A stretch of 36,659 bases of DNA from NCBI GenBank assembly GCA_002336485.1, contig DDCZ01000057.1, positions 36,980 to 73,638 on the forward strand, written 5' to 3'. Below are positions 30,816 to 36,659 of this stretch, piece after piece. Below the pieces are notes generated by a model. The model was given only the letters and a program-made list of their open reading frames with translations. It was not told where the DNA came from and did not search any database. Source of the DNA: Flavobacteriales bacterium UBA1993. Its GTDB lineage: Bacteria > Bacteroidota > Bacteroidia > Flavobacteriales_G > Salibacteraceae. A program made the translations under genes and the position numbers. Numbering within the stretch: the first letter of the stretch is position 1; each line of letters begins with the position of its first letter.

Positions 30816-32222
30816 ATGGAAATACATCACCCTCTCATTACCAACGACGCAGTCATTCTCGGAATATTGATGGGCTTGTTGGGCCTTATTTTTTACACAT
30901 CTACTATTAAAGAAGGCTTTTGGGGCAAGTTCTACAAATACATTCCAGCACTGCTTCTGTGTTATTTTCTTCCAAGCGTGTTCACATCGCTCGGCATCAT
31001 TTCACCGTATTGGTATGATCTTGAGGCGGTCGCGGCTCACTTAATTTCGTTGGGCCATGTATTACCACAAGATTGGGTGCTCGCAGATTTGAATGTTGGA
31101 ATTGCGGCTATGGAGTTGGTTAAGGACGACTTGAAACCATTCTTGGTTGATTCAAAACTCTACTTCGTGGCATCGCGTTACTTCCTGCCCGCGGCCCTCA
31201 TATTGCTTACGATTAGCATTAGCCTCAAAGAATTGGGGAAACTTGGATTCAAGCCAATTGCTATGTTTTTAACAGGAACCTTTGGTGTTATCGTGGGTGG
31301 ACCATTGGCAATTTTAGCTTGTTCGGCCATTGCGCCAGATGTAGTTGGTGGAGCTTCTCCAAACGAGGTGTGGCGTGGAATGACCACAATAGCTGGAAGC
31401 TGGATCGGCGGCGGTGCCAACCAGGCCGCCATGTTTGAAATATTTGGGGAGGAAGAAAAAGGATTGATCTCAGGCAGTATGTACTCTGTGATGATTACCG
31501 TTGATGTTATCGTGGCCGAAATTTGGATGGCATTTCTGCTTTTCGGCGTCGGAAAAGCGGATAAAATTGATCGTTGGTTGAAAGCCGATTCTTCTAGCGT
31601 TACGGCTCTGAAGGATAAGATGCACGAGTTCAGTCAAAAGATTGCCCGAATCCCAACAATGGCGGACTTCATCATCATTCTCGGCATTGCCCTCGTACCT
31701 ACAGCCATAGCGCACTGGATGGCAGATGGTATTGCCCCTTTCATTTCAGAAAACTATCCGGCGCTAAAGAAGTTTAGCTTGAACTCACATTTCTTTTGGC
31801 TTATCGTGTTGGCCACCACCTTTGGAATCATCATGAGTTTCACGAAGCTTCGAAATTTTGAAGGCGCTGGAGCTTCCAAAATCGGCGGAGTTTTCATCTA
31901 TTTTCTGGTAGCAACCATTGGTATGAAAATGAACGTCATGGAAATTTTTGATAATCCTGCCATCTTTCTAGTAGGATTGCTTTGGATGGCCATTCATGTA
32001 GCATTGATGATTGGAATGGCGAAGTTGATTCGCGCACCATTCTTCTTTGTGGCTGTGGGATCAAAAGCCAATATTGGCGGTGCGGCATCTGCGCCTGTTG
32101 TGGCAGCGGCGTTTCATCCATCGCTTGCTCCAGTCGGAGTTATTCTTGCCGTATTGGGTTATGCACTTGGGACATACGGCGCATGGATCTGTGGTATTTT
32201 GATGCAGATGGTTGCACCTTAA
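30816..32222 (+). CDS. DUF819 family membrane permease
   Basis: 468 residues, almost entirely hydrophobic, with about twelve or more transmembrane helices. Family hallmarks include a glycine-rich region [14 protein letters not shown] and [12 protein letters not shown], repeated near the C-terminus as [20 protein letters not shown] with [15 protein letters not shown]. The two-fold internal similarity is that of sodium-dependent-type carriers with inverted repeats. DUF819 (COG5505) proteins are uncharacterised integral membrane proteins. A link to cysteine, sulfite or taurine export would fit the divergent cysteine dioxygenase-like gene 91 bases away, but that is inference from position only. 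The stop overlaps the convergent DnaJ-domain gene. Confidence 0.88.
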
Positions 32223-33058
32223 AATATGATGTAGCTGAGAATGAAAATGACTACAGCATACCGTGCAAAGGCGCCCGCGCTATAGAATACGGCACTTGGT
32301 CGATCCACATAAAAGAGTAGAAGAGGGACGCCAATAAAGAGCAGGAAAAACAAGTACGGAGGCTTGTTAAATGTATCAAGAGTTGATTCTTTGAGGTCTT
32401 GATTTACCACGTAAACCCGTGGAATATCATTGAAAATCAAGGACCGAGCAAAACTTATGTGCGACTCTTCCGCGATCCGATTTCCCGTCCCTCGTGATAC
32501 GGCAATCGACTCCCCATTGTAAAGTTCTAACCTATACCCTGTGAGGACATCCACACCAAACACATTCGATATCTCTCCTTTTTTCGATGTTACATATCCT
32601 GCATGTGTTTCGGTGAGTAAAAACGCGTCTGTGGCGATTAATAGGAAGAATACCAACGAAACGTATGTCATGGCAATTGTCCATGGATAGTAAATTGATC
32701 GCTTGAATCGTGCGTAAGCTCGGGCCTCTTGCTGAAGCTTTATCCGATCAATCTCGCGTGCCCGTTCTCGGCCTGCTCGAATGGCTTCTTCTCTAGACAT
32801 TCCTGAACGCTGACGCTGTCGGGCGGTCTTTGGTTTTGAATCCTTGAAATCATCCTGTTTTTCGCTGAACGTGCGCTCCGCAGTGATGATGATTTCATAC
32901 GCCTTTTGAACATGTAGAAATTTTTCATGGGCCTCGGAAGACTTGTTCAAATCGGGATGGTACTTAAAGGCGAGTTTGCGAAACGCCTTCTTGACCTCTT
33001 CTTCCGAAGCACCGACCTTGACCCCTAAAACTTCATATGCTTTGGCAAATCGCTTCAT
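32219..33058 (-). CDS. DnaJ-domain membrane protein
   Basis: 279 residues. An N-terminal J domain (residues ~5-65) carries [20 protein letters not shown], the HPD motif (34-36) and [10 protein letters not shown] charged linker ([20 protein letters not shown]) follows, then three hydrophobic segments ([49 protein letters not shown]). Between the first two is a ~70-residue stretch ([36 protein letters not shown]). The J domain would recruit and stimulate a DnaK-type Hsp70 at the membrane. It lacks the zinc-finger and C-terminal domains of true DnaJ, so it is not a general co-chaperone. It ends in a TTAA shared with the opposite gene's stop. Confidence 0.85.
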
Positions 33059-33069
33059 TACTGTATAAA

Positions 33070-33077
33070 CGAATTTA
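33070..33077 (-). promoter_or_regulatory. TAnnTTCG -7 element of the DnaJ-domain gene
   Basis: TAAATTCG on the minus strand ends 11 bases before the ATG at 33058. The identical box occurs at 33826-33833 before the next minus-strand gene. Confidence 0.5.
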
Positions 33078-33119
33078 AGTCGCAGATGGTTGACTCATAA
33101 TCCATCGGTTTGACAGAGC

Positions 33120-33818
33120 TTAATCCTCCCACCTTCTTTCCATTAACTGTTCACAAAGCGAGTACGCCAGATACTTGATTTTTTCATCTCGTAGATTCAA
33201 ATACTTTCCAACCCATAGCTTCTTGGATACACCATGCTCTAAGATTTTGAATGGATATGTTTCCATTGCACCTGAATACGAATAATCTAATTTTTCCACT
33301 ACGCTTCCATTTTTTCGCACGATGATCTGAGCGTCCATTGCAAAATCTTGTGTATTCAACACCAGGGTGCTCCAAGCGAAGGGGTAGACAATCCAGCCTT
33401 TATTTTGTGTGTAGAATTCGTTGGGCACATTGTCTATCACAACGAGTAAGTCGCGTTCACCAATAGATTCGTATAGGTTTATAGAATCACTGAACGCATG
33501 CACATACGTTGAAAATCTCGATCGAAACCATTCATCTGGGATCGTAACAACCTTTTTCAAATTCCAAACGTTGACGATGATCAAGGGTAAAACCATTCGC
33601 CTTTCATGAATCGCAGTAACGGGTTCTAAAATGGCAGAATCGATATTTAAGACAACGGAGAGACGCTTGCTTTCGGAAGGAAGTTCCACTTCCACCTTTT
33701 GCTGGTGTTGATACGCGGTTGAAACCAGATCTTTGGTAGTGATACAACTTGAAAGGCTTGCGACCGCCAGAAGAATGAGTCCAATTGAAAAGCAGTTAAT
33801 ACGTAGTCCATTTATCAT
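33120..33818 (-). CDS. Hypothetical lipoprotein
   Basis: 232 residues with a lipoprotein signal (SIGLILLAVASLSSC, Cys25). I do not recognise the family. The mature part looks mixed alpha/beta: KVEVELPSESKRLSVVLNID, MVLPLIIVNVWNLKKVVTIP, RDLLVVIDNVPNEFYTQNKG, DAQIIVRKNGSVVEKLDYSY and a C-terminal helix KIKYLAYSLCEQLMERRWED. The start is supported by a TAAATTCG -7 box seven bases upstream. It lies between the DnaJ-domain gene and the divergent Smr-domain gene, with no obvious functional partner. Confidence 0.75.
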   Translation of the reverse strand: MINGLRINCFSIGLILLAVASLSSCITTKDLVSTAYQHQQKVEVELPSESKRLSVVLNIDSAILEPVTAIHERRMVLPLIIVNVWNLKKVVTIPDEWFRSRFSTYVHAFSDSINLYESIGERDLLVVIDNVPNEFYTQNKGWIVYPFAWSTLVLNTQDFAMDAQIIVRKNGSVVEKLDYSYSGAMETYPFKILEHGVSKKLWVGKYLNLRDEKIKYLAYSLCEQLMERRWED

Positions 33819-33825
33819 CAGCGAA

Positions 33826-33833
33826 CGAATTTA
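33826..33833 (-). promoter_or_regulatory. TAnnTTCG -7 element of the lipoprotein gene
   Basis: TAAATTCG on the minus strand ends seven bases before the ATG at 33818, so the transcript should start at or very near the initiation codon. Confidence 0.5.
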
Positions 33834-33880
33834 AGGGGATAAATCGTTGCGAACAGAATTGCGTGTTTCTTTGCAGCGAT

Positions 33881-34411
33881 ATGCAAGTTGGCGATACAGT
33901 AAGATTGATTGACGAGCCCGGGCAGGGATCTATTGTTTCTATTTCAGGAACGCAAGCCATGGTGTTGCTTGATGGAATGGAATTACCCTATGCGTTAAGC
34001 GCCTTGGTTAAGGTGGAGTTTGACGCGCTTGTGGATGCACCAAAAAACATTCGAACCAAGACCGCCGAGGATAAGCTGAAGGAGATTGCTGCTCGAAATC
34101 GAATTAGACAGATCCGACCTGTTCGAGAAGCAGCATATGAATTGGACCTGCATATGCATGAATTGCTCGATCGTTTTGACCACATGAGTAAAAAAGAAAT
34201 GCTCGACTATCAGATGTCGTGCATGCGCGCGTTTGTGGCGGAAGCAAAACAGAACGGGTATAAAAAAATAGTACTGATTCATGGAGTGGGTGAGGGCATC
34301 CTTAAAGCCGAGATATGCGCCTGGCTCGATCAGCAATCGAAACTATCCTACCACGACGGGCCATATCGTATATACGGGTATGGTGCAACGGAGATCATTC
34401 TCTGGAGATAA
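33881..34411 (+). CDS. Smr-domain protein (DUF2027/MutS2-type)
   Basis: 176 residues from ATG 33881; the GTG six codons upstream is less likely. An N-terminal small beta-barrel (MQVGDTVRLIDEPGQGSIVS, MVLLDGMELPYALSALVKV) is followed by a linker and a C-terminal Smr domain: ELDLHMHELL (DLH 89-91), LDYQMSCMRAFVAEAKQNGY, KIVLIHGVGEGILKAEI (133-142) and IYGYGATEIIL. Smr domains nick or bind branched DNA or cleave RNA, and in bacteria occur at the end of MutS2, which acts on stalled ribosomes or recombination intermediates. This short protein lacks the MutS2 ATPase. The TTTCTTTG at 33866-33873 may be its -7 box. The rnpB gene starts immediately after its stop codon. Confidence 0.8.
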   Translation: MQVGDTVRLIDEPGQGSIVSISGTQAMVLLDGMELPYALSALVKVEFDALVDAPKNIRTKTAEDKLKEIAARNRIRQIRPVREAAYELDLHMHELLDRFDHMSKKEMLDYQMSCMRAFVAEAKQNGYKKIVLIHGVGEGILKAEICAWLDQQSKLSYHDGPYRIYGYGATEIILWR

Positions 34412-34782
34412 TAAATCTACTTTTACGGCGAAATTGTTCTGTCGCTCTTCGCCTCGGCGGAGGGAGGAAAGTCCGGACAACATAGAGTGCCAAACCTTGA
34501 GAAATCGAGGGTGTCGTTTGAGGAATCAGCGGCATCAGAAAGTGCCACAGAGAACAATACGCCTAAGTTGAGCAATCGACCGGTAAGTGTGAAAACGTGA
34601 GGTAAGAGCTCACGCGCTGCTCTAAGCAATTAGAGCTTTGGGTAAACCTTTTGGGTTGTAAGACCATGTAAACCTAGGTTTGAGGGCTGCTCGCTCGACT
34701 AGGAGGGTAGGTCGCATAGATAAATGACAGGAGATTTGGTGCAGCAATGTGCCGAGGGACAGAATCCGGCTTATAGATTTCA
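34412..34782 (+). ncRNA. rnpB: RNase P RNA (bacterial type A)
   Basis: The universal core elements are present: GGAGGAAAGTCCGGAC near 34460-34476 and ACAGAATCCGGCTTAT at 34760-34775. The ends are set by the P1 stem: AAATCTA (34413-34419) pairs with TAGATTT (34774-34780). The resulting length of about 370 bases is usual for type A RNase P RNA. It is the catalytic subunit that removes the 5' leader from precursor tRNAs together with RnpA. The 5' end coincides with the stop codon of the Smr-domain gene, so its promoter must lie within that gene or the RNA is processed from a joint transcript. A strong terminator follows. Confidence 0.95.
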
Positions 34783-34789
34783 AGAAAAA

Positions 34790-34817
34790 GGGGAGCACAT
34801 TGTGCTCCCCTTTTTTT
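34790..34817 (+). terminator. Rho-independent terminator of rnpB
   Basis: GGGGAGCAC (34790-34798) and GTGCTCCCC (34802-34810) form a 9-bp GC-rich stem with a three-base loop, followed by seven T (34811-34817). An A run before the stem can pair with the T run, so it may also work weakly on the other strand. Confidence 0.92.
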
Positions 34818-34819
34818 GA

Positions 34820-34855
34820 TAAAAAAAAGGCCTCCTCGAAAAACGAGGAGACCTT
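34820..34855 (-). terminator. Rho-independent terminator of the adhesin gene (minus strand)
   Basis: On the minus strand, a stem of seven perfect pairs (CTCCTCG/CGAGGAG, extended by GG/CC past one mismatch) with an AAAAA/TTTTT loop is followed by eight T (complement of the A run at 34821-34828). It lies 23 bases past the stop of the adhesin gene and faces the rnpB terminator three bases away. Confidence 0.85.
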
Positions 34856-34877
34856 CAATACTTAAATAAATCCCTAT

Positions 34878-36659
34878 CTATTTAAATATGAGTCTTGCAT
34901 TTTGAGCAGAATCGCCATTGCTGATTCGCAATGTGTAAACGCCTGCTGCAAGGTTTCCTTTTTGGATTTGTGTAGTGAATGTTTGAGAATTCACATACAT
35001 CTCTTGAACTTGAACTACTTGACCTTGAATGTTTCTCAATGTCATTTGATAGTCACCTAAATCGCTTACATGAAGCGTAATAGTGGCTTCGTTCAACGTC
35101 GGGTTCGGGAAGATGTTTAATCCAATCTCGTTCTCTACGAAACTAATTCCAACACAGTGAACTGAGTCGATGTTAATCGTATCCATTCCAGTACAACCAT
35201 TTGCGTCTTCAATGATGACGCTGTAAGCTCCAGGATTCGTAGTAGCTATACTTGAAGTTGTTTCTGAAGTACTCCAAGTATAATTAGTGAATCCAGCACC
35301 TGCATCCAAAGTAACAGAAGCGTAGGTTCCGAACTGAGGAATGAAACACACTACGGTGTCTTCTCCAAGATCAACAACAGGGTTCTCATTGATATAGTCA
35401 ATGGTGACGCTGTCTTCAATTGAACAACCCAAAGAATCGCTTACACCACAAACAATTGTTCCTTCCGGAAGTCCAGAAATGGAAGCTCCTGTTGCACCGT
35501 TGCTCCAGCTATACGTTGAAGCGCCAGTTCCACCGCCGCCCGTTGCTGTGGCCGTTCCGTCTGATCCGCCATTACATGTGGCATCAACGCTTGCTATTGC
35601 AAGGGTAAGTTCTGCATTGATCCAAAGTGTGGTGGCGGTTTCATTCTCGCATCCAGCTGAATCTGTAACAGTTACACTATACATACCTGCAGAATCCGCA
35701 ACAATCGAATCAGATGTTGCTGCCGTGTTCCACATATATGTGTATCCACTTGTTGCAGTATACGTTGAAGTTTCACCGAAGCAGATTGTATCAGATCCAC
35801 TGATCGCTACTATTGGAGCAGCGTTTTCAAATGTGACTTCAAAGCTGTCGTTGTACATACAGTTGTTTGAATCGGTAACACTGACGTAGTAGTTACCCGT
35901 TGCCAATCCTGTTCGATCTTCGGTCGTTGTACTATCCGCCCACATGTATGTAAAAGCAGATGTTCCACCTAATGTGGTAAGCTGAATTTCGCCGTCAGCA
36001 CCCAATTCACAGTATGAATTGATCAAGGTGTCGAGGTCCAAAGTCAGGACATCTGGTTCAGTCATCACAACAGAATCAATAACAAGACAGTTGTTGGCGT
36101 CAGAAATAGAGATTACATAAGTGGCAGCTCCAAGTCCAGATTGTGAACTAGCTGATCCTCCAGAACTCCAGTCATAACCGTAAGGTGATAAACCACCTGA
36201 GGCCATTATGAATATGCTACCGTTGGTATCGCCATTACAAAGAGGTGTGTTTACACTGTCTGAAACTAATAGTGGGTCGAGTTCATTCACTGTATCCACT
36301 GCCATAGCTTCACAGCCGTTGGCATCAGTAACAGTAACTGTGTATGTTCCCGAAGCAACACTCGTGAGGTTTGCCGCTGTGCTACCGCCCGTCCATGCAT
36401 ATGAATATGCGGTAGTTCCACCAGTAGTAGTTGTATACATGGCGCCAGTTGTGAATCCAGCACACAATACATCATCGACAGAGTCAATTGTAATTACCAA
36501 TGGATCTGGATCGCTGATGAGCGCTGAGTCCATAGCAACACAACCTTGGGCGTCCGTTACGGTAACGCTAACCATTCCAGAATCAAGCGATGATGCTGAT
36601 CCAGTTGTACTTCCATTACTCCAAGAGTAACTATAGGCAGTTGTTCCACCAGTTACACT
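34878..36659 (-). CDS. SprB-repeat adhesin with T9SS type A sorting domain, 3' part
   Basis: The frame is open to the window edge, so the 5' part is missing; 593 residues are visible. They consist of about seven repeats of ~72 residues with the SprB-type pattern GGTxxYxYxW...LxxGxYxVxVTDxxGC (for example GGTTAYSYAWTGG, SGTYTVTVTDANGCEAM). The last repeats (GEDTVVCFIPQFGTY) grade into an Ig-like form. The C-terminus is a Por/type A sorting domain: NIFPNPTLNEATITLHVSD, YQMTLRNIQGQVVQ, GNLAAGVYTLRISN, ending RLIFK. Such proteins are exported by the type IX system and can act as mobile gliding adhesins (SprB) or large surface filaments. The full length is unknown and is probably large. It has its own terminator. 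Confidence 0.93.
   Translation of the reverse strand, partial: SVTGGTTAYSYSWSNGSTTGSASSLDSGMVSVTVTDAQGCVAMDSALISDPDPLVITIDSVDDVLCAGFTTGAMYTTTTGGTTAYSYAWTGGSTAANLTSVASGTYTVTVTDANGCEAMAVDTVNELDPLLVSDSVNTPLCNGDTNGSIFIMASGGLSPYGYDWSSGGSASSQSGLGAATYVISISDANNCLVIDSVVMTEPDVLTLDLDTLINSYCELGADGEIQLTTLGGTSAFTYMWADSTTTEDRTGLATGNYYVSVTDSNNCMYNDSFEVTFENAAPIVAISGSDTICFGETSTYTATSGYTYMWNTAATSDSIVADSAGMYSVTVTDSAGCENETATTLWINAELTLAIASVDATCNGGSDGTATATGGGGTGASTYSWSNGATGASISGLPEGTIVCGVSDSLGCSIEDSVTIDYINENPVVDLGEDTVVCFIPQFGTYASVTLDAGAGFTNYTWSTSETTSSIATTNPGAYSVIIEDANGCTGMDTINIDSVHCVGISFVENEIGLNIFPNPTLNEATITLHVSDLGDYQMTLRNIQGQVVQVQEMYVNSQTFTTQIQKGNLAAGVYTLRISNGDSAQNARLIFK

Noticed and set aside
36573..36575. ATG at 36575 as the start of the SprB-like adhesin.
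   Set aside because: The same frame continues to the window edge with another repeat (GGTTAYSYSWSNG), so this Met is internal and the gene is truncated by the window.

Overview
The window looks like chromosomal DNA from a marine or aquatic Bacteroidota, probably Flavobacteriales-like. The evidence is type IX secretion (T9SS) sorting domains of both classes (CHU_C/type B and Por/type A), SprB-type adhesin repeats, a mutL-rhomboid-rhomboid-endonuclease operon, a tgt-LptF/G pair, and start-proximal TAnnTTTG/TAnnTTCG promoter elements in place of Shine-Dalgarno sequences. No tRNA, rRNA, CRISPR array, transposase or integrase was seen.

Layout. (1) Positions 1-10800 hold a head-to-tail array of at least five paralogous ~825-840-residue secreted proteins: signal peptide, beta-propeller-like domain, PKD domain, Ig-like modules and a type B T9SS sorting domain. 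The first copy is cut by the window edge. The second is interrupted by an in-frame TAA. (2) Positions 10802-12066 hold two minus-strand envelope genes: an OmpA-like lipoprotein and a small Cys-rich GDCCVxCSYG-type protein. (3) Positions 12384-14413 hold a PadR repressor overlapping a PspC-domain membrane protein gene; the latter has an in-frame TGA at codon 33. (4) Positions 14616-20063 hold a compact plus-strand group: fused alpha/beta 2-oxoacid dehydrogenase E1, outer-membrane beta-barrel, AlgX/AlgJ-like SGNH protein and a glycosyltransferase. (5) Positions 20096-25769 hold a minus-strand block: mutL, two rhomboid proteases, an EEP-family nuclease/phosphatase, a Cys-motif membrane protein and an MCE-domain lipoprotein. 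(6) Positions 25826-33818 hold a hypothetical lipoprotein, a DEAD-box helicase, tgt, an LptF/G permease, a cysteine dioxygenase-like cupin, a DUF819 permease, a DnaJ-domain membrane protein and another lipoprotein. (7) The end holds an Smr-domain protein, the RNase P RNA (rnpB), two facing terminators and the 3' end of a large SprB-repeat adhesin.

Functional picture. Much of the window serves the cell surface: T9SS cargo, lipoproteins, glycan modification and LPS transport. The rest is conserved housekeeping (DNA repair, queuosine, tRNA 5' processing). The most notable points are the tandem T9SS array, whose C-terminal module stays nearly invariant in protein while its DNA has drifted at synonymous sites, and two separate single-codon nonsense interruptions in otherwise intact genes. 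MutL and Tgt also lack canonical metal-binding residues.
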